Source: Sphingobacteriales bacterium 44-15 (lineage in GTDB: Bacteria; Bacteroidota; Bacteroidia; Chitinophagales; Chitinophagaceae). Taken from it: a stretch of DNA of 64,000 nt. The notes under the pieces were generated by a model that was given only the letters and a program-made list of their open reading frames with translations, had not been told where the DNA came from and ran no database searches. Both the position numbers and the translations under genes were made by a program. This document shows positions 25,958 through 33,408 of this stretch, piece by piece. Positions within the stretch are counted from its first letter, which is position 1. Every line of letters begins with the position of its first letter. Where the stretch lies: positions 121,777 through 185,776 of the forward strand of contig MKWG01000037.1 in assembly GCA_001899685.1 (NCBI GenBank). The letters run 5' to 3'.

Positions 25958-26794
25958 TTATTTAGTCAGCTTCTTTCCGTTCTTACGCTGTATGATCAGC
26001 TTATCAGAGCCTTTCTGCTTACGGGTCTTGAGACCTTTTGCATACTTGCCGGTTCTTGATCTTGGGTGTCCTCCGGATGCTCTTCCTTCACCACCACCCA
26101 TCGGGTGATCAACTGGGTTCATCGCTACTCCACGGGTACGCGGGCGAATACCTTTCCAGCGGTTTACACCTGCCTTACCGGCTCTTTCAAGACTGTGATC
26201 ACTATTGCTTACGATACCTACAGTAGCATAACAATTGATCAATATTTTCCTGAGCTCACCGCTCGGCATTTTCAATACTCCGTACAGATCTTCCTTGTTG
26301 CTCAGTTGGGCTGAACCACCGGCGCTGCGCACCAGCTTTCCACCCTGTCCCGGCTGCAGCTCTACATTATGCACATTGGTACCCAAAGGCATGTTCTTCA
26401 ACTGCAATGCATTTCCTACCTCAGGAGCCACACTGTCGCCGCTGATAACCGATGCACCTACCTGTAAGCCCTGCGGCGCTATGATATATCTTTTTTCCCC
26501 GTCAGCATAATTCAGCAATGCGATGAAAGCAGAACGGTTGGGATCATATTCGATACTTGCAACAGTAGCCGGAATATTTTTCTTATCTCTTTTAAAATCA
26601 ATGATGCGGTATTTCTTCTTATGACCACCGCCAATATAACGCATTGCGCGGCGTCCCTGCACGTTGCGGCCACCGGTGCCGGACTTTGCTTCCAGCAGGC
26701 TTTTTTCGGGAGTATCTGTAGTAAGCTCAGCATATGAGTTTCCTATTCTCCAACGCATCCCTGCCGTGATCGGTTTGTATTTTTTTACTGCCAT
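25958..26794 (-). CDS. rplB: 50S ribosomal protein L2 (uL2)
   Basis: A 278-residue primary 23S rRNA-binding protein near the peptidyl transferase centre. [19 protein letters not shown] near the start and the signature [23 protein letters not shown] near the end are diagnostic. Confidence 0.98.
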   Translation of the reverse strand: MAVKKYKPITAGMRWRIGNSYAELTTDTPEKSLLEAKSGTGGRNVQGRRAMRYIGGGHKKKYRIIDFKRDKKNIPATVASIEYDPNRSAFIALLNYADGEKRYIIAPQGLQVGASVISGDSVAPEVGNALQLKNMPLGTNVHNVELQPGQGGKLVRSAGGSAQLSNKEDLYGVLKMPSGELRKILINCYATVGIVSNSDHSLERAGKAGVNRWKGIRPRTRGVAMNPVDHPMGGGEGRASGGHPRSRTGKYAKGLKTRKQKGSDKLIIQRKNGKKLTK

Positions 26795-26848
26795 GTCGTA
26801 TACTTTTTTGCGAAATTTTCAGCTTCGCAGACTATAATTTTTTTGCGG

Positions 26849-27148
26849 TTATAAACTTCCGTACAAATCAATGCTTTCTCCTTCGGCCACTGTTACATAA
26901 GCTTTTTTATAAGCCGGCTTGCGTCCGGAGATAACACCGGCTTTAGTGAAACGCGACTTACTCTTGCTGGGAGATACTACAGTATTCACCTCAGTAACAC
27001 TGATACCATAAAAAGCTTCTATCGCCTTTTTTATCTCCAGCTTGTTGGCTTTGCGGTCAACACGAAAAGCGTAAACATTTCTTTTTTCAGAAAGCTTATT
27101 GCTTTTTTCGGTTATGATCGGCTTTATCAGAACATCTGCAAATTTCAT
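26849..27148 (-). CDS. rplW: 50S ribosomal protein L23 (uL23)
   Basis: A 99-residue protein at the exit-tunnel mouth, where trigger factor and SRP dock. VLIKPIITEKSNKL and VEFYGVSVTEVNTV-like sequence (AFYGISVTEVNTVV) are typical. Confidence 0.95.
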   Translation of the reverse strand: MKFADVLIKPIITEKSNKLSEKRNVYAFRVDRKANKLEIKKAIEAFYGISVTEVNTVVSPSKSKSRFTKAGVISGRKPAYKKAYVTVAEGESIDLYGSL

Positions 27149-27168
27149 CTCTGTTAATTTGAAAATTT

Positions 27169-27187
27169 GTCCCGCTTTTAGCGGGAT
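27169..27187 (-). promoter_or_regulatory. small hairpin in the rplD-rplW spacer
   Basis: ATCCCGC-TAAAA-GCGGGA-type stem on the minus strand (TCCCGC pairs with GCGGGA), flanked on both sides by AATTTGAAAATTT-like repeats. No U-tract follows directly, so it is unlikely to end transcription. It may be an mRNA-stability or repeat element. Confidence 0.4.
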
Positions 27188-27216
27188 GAAAATTTGAAAT
27201 TTTTTCGATTTTTTAA

Positions 27217-27855
27217 TTATGCTTCAACAGTTGCTTCTTCTTCAGAAAATATTTTTGCTGCATTCTCTGTCAATAACAATACATCGCTGTTTACGATATC
27301 ATATGTATTCACATCTGCCAGCAATACGCCCAGCACGGTAGGGATATTGCGAAAGCTCAACTGCACGCTCTCATTATATTCAGGCATTACAAACAATGTC
27401 CTTTTCTTATCAAGCTTAAGGCCTTTAAGCACATTCTGCGCTTCTTTGGTCTTAGGGGTATTCAATGCAAGATCTTCTACCACCACAATCGCATTTTCCT
27501 TGGCTTTATAAGACAGCGCGGAGATCTTTGCCAGGTCCTTCACCTTACGGTTCAGCTTGATATCATAACTGTGCGGCTTAGGTCCGAATACGGTACCACC
27601 ACCTTTATACAGCGGGTTGCGGATATTACCTTTACGGGCTCCGCCTGTACCTTTCTGGCGGTGCAGCTTGCGGCTGGCGCCGTGCACTTCAGCACGGGTC
27701 TTTACCTTATGCGTGCCCTGGCGCTGTGCAGCCAAAAATTGTTTTACGGAAAGATAGATCACATGATCATTCGGCTCGATACCAAAAATATCATCAGGCA
27801 GTTCAATAGTGCGGCCTGTCTTGTTACCTTCCTTATTTAAAATATCTACTTGCAT
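27217..27855 (-). CDS. rplD: 50S ribosomal protein L4 (uL4)
   Basis: A 212-residue protein, slightly longer than the 201 of E. coli. I use the ATG at 27855 (MQVDILNKEG); the frame is open to 27879. The tunnel-loop segment KLHRQKGTGGARKGNIRNPLYKGGG is diagnostic. In E. coli L4 represses its own S10 operon; the structured rpsJ-rplC spacer makes a similar loop worth testing here. Confidence 0.95.
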   Translation of the reverse strand: MQVDILNKEGNKTGRTIELPDDIFGIEPNDHVIYLSVKQFLAAQRQGTHKVKTRAEVHGASRKLHRQKGTGGARKGNIRNPLYKGGGTVFGPKPHSYDIKLNRKVKDLAKISALSYKAKENAIVVVEDLALNTPKTKEAQNVLKGLKLDKKRTLFVMPEYNESVQLSFRNIPTVLGVLLADVNTYDIVNSDVLLLTENAAKIFSEEEATVEA

Positions 27856-27905
27856 TGTATAAAAATTTTGCCGGTACACAGTGTAACCGTGTACCGGCAG
27901 TGATA

Positions 27906-28526
27906 TTACTTTTGAATTAATACAATTGAACCATTATAACCAGGAACCGCCCCGCTTACCAGGATGTAATTCTTTTCAGGGAAAAGCTTTACCACCTTCA
28001 GTCCTTTGATTTTCACACGGTCGGTGCCCATGCGACCTGCCATGCGCATACCTTTGAATACACGGGAAGCATCGGATGAGTTACCGATAGAACCCGGAGC
28101 TCTCTGGCGGTCGTGCTGACCGTGAGTCTGCTCTCCTACCCCGCTAAAGCCATGGCGTTTAACAACACCCTGGAAGCCTTTACCTTTGGTAGTACCAACT
28201 ACATCCACCTTATCGCCTTCAGCGAAGATGTCGAGCGTAACTGTTTCACCAATATTTTTTTCGAGAGAAAAATCGCGGAATTCTTTTACGAACTTTTTAG
28301 CGGCAGTATTTGATTTGGCGTAGTGACCGGCTTCTGACTTTGAGGTATGCTTTTCATTTTTATCGCCGAAGCCTAATTGAACAGCGCTATAACCATCCGT
28401 CTCTTTTGTTTTCACCTGTGTAACCACACAGGGACCAGCTTCAATAATAGTAACAGCAGTCTGCCTACCGTCTGCCGGATTGAAGATGCTGGTCATCCCG
28501 ATTTTTTTTCCGATAATACCTTTCAT
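27906..28526 (-). CDS. rplC: 50S ribosomal protein L3 (uL3)
   Basis: A 206-residue protein near the peptidyl transferase centre. [17 protein letters not shown] and [27 protein letters not shown]-type central loop are diagnostic. It is separated from rpsJ by 319 bases, unusually far for these two genes. Confidence 0.96.
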   Translation of the reverse strand: MKGIIGKKIGMTSIFNPADGRQTAVTIIEAGPCVVTQVKTKETDGYSAVQLGFGDKNEKHTSKSEAGHYAKSNTAAKKFVKEFRDFSLEKNIGETVTLDIFAEGDKVDVVGTTKGKGFQGVVKRHGFSGVGEQTHGQHDRQRAPGSIGNSSDASRVFKGMRMAGRMGTDRVKIKGLKVVKLFPEKNYILVSGAVPGYNGSIVLIQK

Positions 28527-28845
28527 TGTTTTGTATTTATACCCCTGTGTTAAAGAGACAGACGGATAGTATTATCCAATCTTCAATCCCCGTTTGCCGC
28601 CGACCTTTTCCCGTATTTCCCACTTGTGAAAGAGGAAGTACCAGCGGTAAACTAACCTCGAGGGGCTAGTTCATATTTTTAATGCTCAAAAACCGGAAGC
28701 TTACCTTCATCAGGTACAGCCAAGAGGCGTTAGGCTCCTTTCCGGCTATCCAGCGCTGCTTTATCCCCCGCCTTGGCGGAGAGTTGGCAGATAGAATATA
28801 TTTTAAGAACTAAAAGTTACTTTTAAAATATCCTTTCGGATATGC
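28527..28845 (-). promoter_or_regulatory. structured 319-nt spacer, candidate rplC leader/attenuator
   Basis: This gap has no plausible gene but several minus-strand hairpins. Next to the rpsJ stop, ATATCC-GAAA-GGATAT (28843-28828) is followed by TTTT, resembling a terminator. CCGCC-AA-GGCGG follows near 28770. Then CCGGAA (28745-28740) pairs with TTCCGG (28698-28693), enclosing TACC/GGTA and GCC/GGC stems and followed at once by TTTTT, like an aptamer closed by a terminator. A further 8-bp stem AACTAGCC/GGTTAGTT lies at 28671-28650. This suggests r-protein-dependent attenuation of the rplC-and-downstream genes. I do not match it to a named leader family. Confidence 0.5.
28825..28843 (-). terminator. 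terminator-like hairpin after rpsJ
   Basis: ATATCC, a GAAA loop and GGATAT, then TTTT on the minus strand, directly after the rpsJ stop. The stem has only two G-C pairs, so termination is probably partial. Confidence 0.45.
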
Positions 28846-29151
28846 TTATGCTTTGATCTCAACATCCACACCGCTTGGCAGATCAAGCTTGCTCAGCGCA
28901 TCTACCGTACGGGAAGAAGAGGTATAAATATCCAGCAGGCGCTTGTGCGTAGACAACTGGAACTGCTCGCGACTCTTCTTGTTTACGTGGGGTGAACGCA
29001 ATACCGTAAATATCTTTTTCTGAGTAGGTAAAGGAATAGGACCTGTTACCACTGCACCGGTACTGCGCACAGTTTTTACGATCTTTTCGGCGGATTTATC
29101 CACCAGATTGTGATCGTAGCTCTGTAATTTTATTCTGATTCTTTGAGACAT
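28846..29151 (-). CDS. rpsJ: 30S ribosomal protein S10 (uS10)
   Basis: A 101-residue protein of the small-subunit head, also NusE in antitermination. [25 protein letters not shown] and [28 protein letters not shown] are diagnostic. It is the first gene of the S10-spc cluster here. rpsL, rpsG and fusA, frequent upstream neighbours, are not next to it. Confidence 0.97.
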   Translation of the reverse strand: MSQRIRIKLQSYDHNLVDKSAEKIVKTVRSTGAVVTGPIPLPTQKKIFTVLRSPHVNKKSREQFQLSTHKRLLDIYTSSSRTVDALSKLDLPSGVDVEIKA

Positions 29152-29182
29152 ACCGTTAAGTACCCTTTTGATTTTGGGAGTG

Positions 29183-29214
29183 CAAAGGTATGTGACTGAA
29201 TGATCATTGCCAAA
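29183..29214 (-). promoter_or_regulatory. Bacteroidota-type promoter of the S10 operon
   Basis: On the minus strand TTTG (29214-29211), a 20-base spacer and TACCTTTG (29190-29183) match the -33/-7 consensus exactly. The expected start of transcription is about 25 bases before the rpsJ ATG. The rest of the 357-base gap (29215-29508) is AT-rich with no gene recognised; a promoter for the divergent aminotransferase gene should lie there but no clear one was found. Confidence 0.75.
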
Positions 29215-29508
29215 TAGTTGAGAGAGAAATTTTGAAAAATATTATATTTTTTAGCCCAGGGATGTTTCGAAATGTGAAAATACCCCATTTCCGGCACAGA
29301 AGAATTCCTGCGGGACCAGATTTGCGCATTTGTCGTTTTCTGTACAAAAGGTATAAAAGAAATAATACATTATAATTTTCTTTAATTTTACACAAGCTCA
29401 ACAACCGATTAAGCAGCAGGCGCCAATATTAGGGTAAGCCGTAACATTTAACAATCAACAACGACAGGTTTAGTATACTATTCTTCATTTTCTTAAAATA
29501 AACATTAT

Positions 29509-30612
29509 ATGTCTACCAACAGGAGAAACTGGCTGAAACAGGTAGGGCTCGGACTTGCCGGCGCAGGCATAGCCCCATTGGAAAATATAGCGGGCACGTT
29601 TAGCGGATGGTCTCCTGGTAAAAACGATAACAAACCCATCCGGCTGGTAGCCAATGAAAATCCTTACGGACCTTCTCCCCTGGCACGAAAGGCAATGGCG
29701 GAGAGCATCGTGTTCAGCAACCGCTACAATGGGGAGCAGCTCAATACATTGATAGCGCTGGTAGCGCAAAAAAATAAAGTAAGGGCTGAAAATATCCTGA
29801 TGAGCGCAGGCTCAACAGAAATACTGGATATGATGGCACGCCTGGCAGCTTTAAAAAAAGGGAACATTGTAGTGCCTTCACCCACCTTTGACTATTTTAC
29901 CGGCGCGGCACAACATATAGGGCTCATCAAAATTACAGTGCCGCTCACAGCAGATAAAAAAATTGATCTGCAGGCAGTGCTCAGCGCTATAACACCGGCC
30001 ACAACCCTTATTTATATCTGCAACCCCAATAATCCTACAGGTACTATATGCCAAAGGGATACGCTGGTTCAGTTTGTAAAAGAAGCTTCGCAAAAAGCAA
30101 TGATATTATTGGACGAAGCTTACCTCGATTTTACAGAGGAACGATCTTTAAGTGAACTGGTTTTGCAAAACAGGAACCTGGTGATCGCTAAAACATTTTC
30201 AAAGATCTATGGATTGGCAGGCGCAAGAGCCGGTTACGCTATAGCGCATGCGGAAACCATTGACGCCATCGCCCAACTGCAATCATGGCCAAATGGCAGC
30301 ATCAGCGTGGTAAGCACCGCCGCCGCACTGGCATCGCTGCAGGATGAGCATTTTGTAAAAGAAGTGTATACTAAAATCCATCAAAGCAGGAAATACACTA
30401 TCGAAAAAATGGAAAAAATGGGGATCTCCTGCATTCCATCGAATACAAATTTTATTTACTTCTCATTGACGAACTATAAAAAAGATTTTTTTGAACAACT
30501 GAAGCAGCACAACATCATCGGCACGCGCATCTATGAAGAAGATGGAAAATGGTCGAGAATTACTGTGGGAACACAGGCAGAAATGGAAAAATTCATCGCG
30601 GCGATTGGATGA
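29509..30612 (+). CDS. HisC-like PLP aminotransferase with Tat signal
   Basis: A 367-residue class I/II aminotransferase of the histidinol-phosphate aminotransferase type. Residues 5-25 (RRNWLKQVGLGLAGAGIAP) look like a twin-arginine export signal, unlike the cytoplasmic HisC. The core has RLVANENPYGPSP, SAGSTEILDMMARL, CNPNNPTGTI, LDEAYLDF and the PLP lysine Lys232 in KTFSKIYGLAGARAGYA. It would act as a folded PLP enzyme in the periplasm. No his genes are nearby, so a role in histidine synthesis is unlikely. It is divergent from rpsJ and convergent with the ECF sigma gene. Confidence 0.82.
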   Translation: MSTNRRNWLKQVGLGLAGAGIAPLENIAGTFSGWSPGKNDNKPIRLVANENPYGPSPLARKAMAESIVFSNRYNGEQLNTLIALVAQKNKVRAENILMSAGSTEILDMMARLAALKKGNIVVPSPTFDYFTGAAQHIGLIKITVPLTADKKIDLQAVLSAITPATTLIYICNPNNPTGTICQRDTLVQFVKEASQKAMILLDEAYLDFTEERSLSELVLQNRNLVIAKTFSKIYGLAGARAGYAIAHAETIDAIAQLQSWPNGSISVVSTAAALASLQDEHFVKEVYTKIHQSRKYTIEKMEKMGISCIPSNTNFIYFSLTNYKKDFFEQLKQHNIIGTRIYEEDGKWSRITVGTQAEMEKFIAAIG

Positions 30613-30654
30613 TAGCAATGGGTGGTGGGCTTTCAGCAATAAAAGGGTGTACAA

Positions 30655-31227
30655 TCAATATTCCATAAGGTCTTTGTACAATCCGTACAGCCGGGTACGC
30701 AGGTATTTTACGGCATAATGTTTTCGGGATAACAAAGTATTAAGAGGTACATCCATCGTTTTTGCAACTTCTTTCACAGGCAGTCCTTCTAATTCCGTTA
30801 GCTCAAAAGCCTCTCTTTGTTCCTGCGGTAATTCAGATAAAGCTGCTTCAAGCTCTTTCCAGACCAATGATCGCATATACTCCGTTTCGGGGGTCGGGTC
30901 ATCATCATTGAACAGGATTTCCGAAAACGCTTCCAACACATTTCCTTCATCATCATACCTGGAAGCCGGCAGCGCTTCTTCGCGCTTCTTCCTGCCTTTA
31001 TTAATGATGGCGTTCCGGGCTACGCGGTATAGCCATGCCGTGACCTGCTCAATCGGGCTGATATTATTCTCTACTGTTTTTATCAGTTGATAAAAGACAT
31101 CCTGCAAAATATCTTCTGCATCCTCGCTGTTAGCAACCCGTTTCCTGATAAACGATTTCAGGCGGGGCTGATGCTCTTTTACAAGCTGCTCAACATTGGC
31201 TTTTCCGGTATGCTCATTTACCTCCAT
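30655..31227 (-). CDS. ECF RNA polymerase sigma factor
   Basis: About 190 residues. Region 2 (FIRKRVANSEDAEDILQDVFYQLI and AWLYRVARNAIINKGRKKR) and region 4 (ALSELPQEQREAFELTELEGLPVKEVAKTM) are clear. I choose the ATG at 31227 (MEVNEHTGKAN), which overlaps the upstream 121-residue gene by 14 bases; the frame also opens at 31284, but those residues lie wholly inside that gene. The overlap implies coupled translation. No FecR-type anti-sigma is adjacent; instead two small proteins with a W-x2-M motif precede it. Confidence 0.92.
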   Translation of the reverse strand: MEVNEHTGKANVEQLVKEHQPRLKSFIRKRVANSEDAEDILQDVFYQLIKTVENNISPIEQVTAWLYRVARNAIINKGRKKREEALPASRYDDEGNVLEAFSEILFNDDDPTPETEYMRSLVWKELEAALSELPQEQREAFELTELEGLPVKEVAKTMDVPLNTLLSRKHYAVKYLRTRLYGLYKDLMEY

Positions 31228-31579
31228 CACCTTGCTGTGCTTGCCCTTCCATATCAAAATGTTCTCCTCCGAAAGGATGGTCAAAACGGAAATTCCGTCT
31301 TTTATTGATAAATTCCTTGCGCTGCTCCGGTGTCATGTTCATCCATTTTCCCCGGAGATGATTTCCTCTTTCGCGCATCATCATCCTGCTTCCGAGAAAT
31401 CCAAAACGCCCGGAGAGAATGCGGGTAAGCAGGAACAACCCTAATGCCTGCCAGAAATTAATGGGGACTAATCCGAAAATAACCGGCATCAGCCAATTCC
31501 ATAGCAACATAACCACAGCACTTACGGCCGCCAATACTACGACCCCAATTAGCGCTATTTTTACACCTCTCTTTTTCAT
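31214..31579 (-). CDS. small membrane protein with W-x2-M motif, upstream of ECF sigma
   Basis: A 121-residue protein with two closely spaced hydrophobic segments (about residues 7-40 and 42-55), then a cytoplasmic or periplasmic basic/His-containing tail. The tail carries KWMNMTPEQRKEFINKRR (about residues 78-95), which matches motifs repeated in the 99-residue neighbour. It overlaps the ECF sigma gene by 14 bases and is a reasonable candidate for an anti-sigma or sensor partner, though no known anti-sigma domain is visible. A terminator hairpin separates it from the 99-residue gene. Confidence 0.72.
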   Translation of the reverse strand: MKKRGVKIALIGVVVLAAVSAVVMLLWNWLMPVIFGLVPINFWQALGLFLLTRILSGRFGFLGSRMMMRERGNHLRGKWMNMTPEQRKEFINKRRNFRFDHPFGGEHFDMEGQAQQGDGGK

Positions 31580-31606
31580 ATTTTATTACATATGATTGAT
31601 TAAATA

Positions 31607-31640
31607 AAGGGCACTTCTGTTGCTGTATAGAAGTGCCCTT
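31607..31640. terminator. strong bidirectional hairpin terminator
   Basis: AAGGGCACTTCT (31607-31618) pairs perfectly with AGAAGTGCCCTT (31629-31640), a 12-bp stem with a 10-base loop. On the plus strand GTTTTT follows; on the minus strand TTATTTAAT follows. It ends or attenuates transcription of the 99-residue gene before the 121-residue gene and the sigma gene. Confidence 0.75.
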
Positions 31641-31648
31641 GTTTTTCA

Positions 31649-31948
31649 TTAATGTCGCCAGCCCCAGAATCCATGCAAACCCTGCAGGCGACGGCTTTCA
31701 AAAGCGTTCTTACGTTCATCTACAAACGCCTGCTTTTCTTCCGCCGACATTTTTGTCCATTTTTCACAAAGTTCATCCAATTTCTCCACCGAAAAACGGT
31801 CTTCCCCCATTTTCCCGAACCGCTCATTTGCAAATTCCAGCTTTTCGCTGTCAGTCATTGTTGACCATTTTTCCCGGAATTGTTTTCCTGCTTCTTTATC
31901 GAAAGGGCTTCTTCCTAAGAATCCCATTCCAAAATCTCTTGCTGTCAT
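31649..31948 (-). CDS. small charged protein with two W-x2-M repeats
   Basis: A 99-residue soluble protein without signal peptide or membrane helix. It has two copies of a helical motif, EKWSTMTDSEKLEFANERF (about 26-44) and EKWTKMSAEEKQAFVDERK (about 62-80), with the pattern K-W-x2-M-(T/S)-x2-E-(K/R)-x2-F-x3-R. A third copy is in the next gene. I do not recognise the family. It is the first gene of the sigma locus, followed by a strong terminator, so it may be made in excess of the sigma factor. Confidence 0.65.
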   Translation of the reverse strand: MTARDFGMGFLGRSPFDKEAGKQFREKWSTMTDSEKLEFANERFGKMGEDRFSVEKLDELCEKWTKMSAEEKQAFVDERKNAFESRRLQGLHGFWGWRH

Positions 31949-31983
31949 TATTTACTTAATTTTTGTTTTATAATTTGTTGCTT

Positions 31984-31997
31984 TAAGAGCGCTCTTA
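31984..31997. promoter_or_regulatory. 14-bp perfect palindrome upstream of the sigma locus
   Basis: TAAGAGCGCTCTTA is a perfect 14-bp palindrome, 36 bases before the start of the 99-residue gene. It may be an operator for a dimeric regulator or a leader hairpin. GTCTTCATAAG on the minus strand just upstream (about 32010-32000) resembles an ECF -10 element, which would fit autoregulation. Confidence 0.35.
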
Positions 31998-32170
31998 CTT
32001 ATGAAGACAACTGAGAAGGAAAAATATTTTAAGAAACCCTGATTTTTTTTGTTTTGTATAATTTTCTTTCATTTGACTAAATTTAAGGCAGATCTGGTAA
32101 GAATATCATCTCCCTTTGTACGCATGATCCGGTCCTTACTCTTAATTTTAGTTCATAATCTGTTATCATC

Positions 32171-32935
32171 ATGCCATCAAACAGCACCACCAGATTCAGC
32201 AACCGGGTTGAAAATTATGTAAAATACCGCCCCGGATACCCGGAAGAAATCGTGTCATGGCTGCAAACGCATTACAAATTTCCTGCGTCGAAAGTTATTG
32301 CAGATATAGGCTCCGGCACAGGTATTTCCGCAACCCTGTTTTTAAAGAACAGATATACAGTCTTTGGTGTAGAGCCTAATGCGCCTATGCGTGAAATGTC
32401 TGAACAACTATTGAAAAATCATCCCGGTTTTAAAGCCATTAATGGAACCGCTGAAGCGACCACCATCCCCGGCCAGAGTGTGGATGCTGTTGTTGCCGGG
32501 CAGGCTTTTCATTGGTTTGATGCGGGTAAAGCCAAGGCTGAGTTTTTACGCATACTTAAACCAGGAGGATTAGTAATATTGATATGGAATGAGCGCCTTA
32601 CCAACTCCTCTTTTGAAAAGGAATACGATCAGCTGATTGTCAACCATAGTAAAGATTATGTGCAGGTTGACCACCGCAATATCAATACGGAAAATATCCG
32701 GGCTTTTTTTCACCCTCAAAATTGTCATCTTCAGATATTCCCCAACCAGCAGGTTTTTGATTTTGAAGGATTGAAAGGAAGGTTGTTATCTTCTTCATAC
32801 ATGCCTGCAGAAGGTGAAGACGGATACAAGGCTGTGACAGATGCTCTCAGAGCATTATTCAATAAGTACAATAAGGGTGGCCTCATTACTATTCATTACG
32901 ATACTAAACTGTATTCAGGAGTATTTAAGAAATAA
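32171..32935 (+). CDS. class I SAM-dependent methyltransferase
   Basis: A 254-residue methyltransferase. SAM-binding motif I is VIADIGSGTGISATLFL (about residues 40-56), with an acidic residue in GVEPNAPM after it and VVAGQAFHWFD as motif IV. N-terminal RFSNRVENYVKYRPGYP is typical of a family of small-molecule methyltransferases. The substrate is unknown. A possible promoter is TTTG (32053-32056) and TAAATTTA (32078-32085), 21 bases apart. It is divergent from the sigma locus. Confidence 0.85.
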   Translation: MPSNSTTRFSNRVENYVKYRPGYPEEIVSWLQTHYKFPASKVIADIGSGTGISATLFLKNRYTVFGVEPNAPMREMSEQLLKNHPGFKAINGTAEATTIPGQSVDAVVAGQAFHWFDAGKAKAEFLRILKPGGLVILIWNERLTNSSFEKEYDQLIVNHSKDYVQVDHRNINTENIRAFFHPQNCHLQIFPNQQVFDFEGLKGRLLSSSYMPAEGEDGYKAVTDALRALFNKYNKGGLITIHYDTKLYSGVFKK

Positions 32936-32937
32936 AA

Positions 32938-33022
32938 TGCTTATCGTGAAACGTCAGAAATCAAACCTGTCTGCCCACAGGCAGGCGTGAAAATCTCACG
33001 TCTCATCTTTCACGTCTCACAA
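32938..33022. repeat. heptad repeat with nested hairpin
   Basis: CGTGAAA-CGTCAGA-AATCAAA units face TCTCACG-TCTCATC-TTTCACG-TCTCACA in 7-bp phase. Between them CCTGTCTGCCCACAGGCAGG forms its own small hairpin. It lies between the methyltransferase and csaA. Confidence 0.65.
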
Positions 33023-33072
33023 TTGTTAACGACACAATAAGTGTTAACTTAACATTAGCTTATTTTAGCATC

Positions 33073-33402
33073 ATGATCTCCTGGAATGATTTTGAAAAAA
33101 TAGATATACGTGTTGGCACCATTCTGGAAGCCGCGCCTTTCCCCAAAGCAAAGAAGCCCGCATACCAGCTTACTATAGATTTTGGCGACCTTGGCATAAA
33201 AAGATCTTCGGCACAGATCACTGCTTTGTACACTCCGGAAGAGCTTGCCGGCAGGCAGGTGGTAGCCGTAGTGAATTTTCCCGTAAAACAAATAGCCAAT
33301 TTTTTCAGCGAATGCCTTGTACTGGGCGTATACACCGAAGACAGTAATGTAGTATTGCTGCAGCCGGGGCAAAAAGTTATCAACGGCAGCCGTATCGGTT
33401 AA
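33073..33402 (+). CDS. csaA: CsaA-like tRNA-binding domain protein
   Basis: A 109-residue stand-alone tRNA-binding OB-fold protein, the size of CsaA, an export-related chaperone that binds peptides as a homodimer. WNDFEKIDIRVGTILEAAPFP at the start and NFPVKQIANFFSECLVLG and the C-terminal LLQPGQKVINGSRIG are diagnostic. It is convergent with the MFS gene, whose stop lies 6 bases away. Confidence 0.9.
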   Translation: MISWNDFEKIDIRVGTILEAAPFPKAKKPAYQLTIDFGDLGIKRSSAQITALYTPEELAGRQVVAVVNFPVKQIANFFSECLVLGVYTEDSNVVLLQPGQKVINGSRIG

Positions 33403-33408
33403 AAAGTA

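Noticed and set aside
29152-29182. Additional gene or tRNA in the rpsJ upstream gap
   Set aside because: No cloverleaf or reading frame with a plausible start was found; the gap is explained by the promoter and an AT-rich intergenic region.
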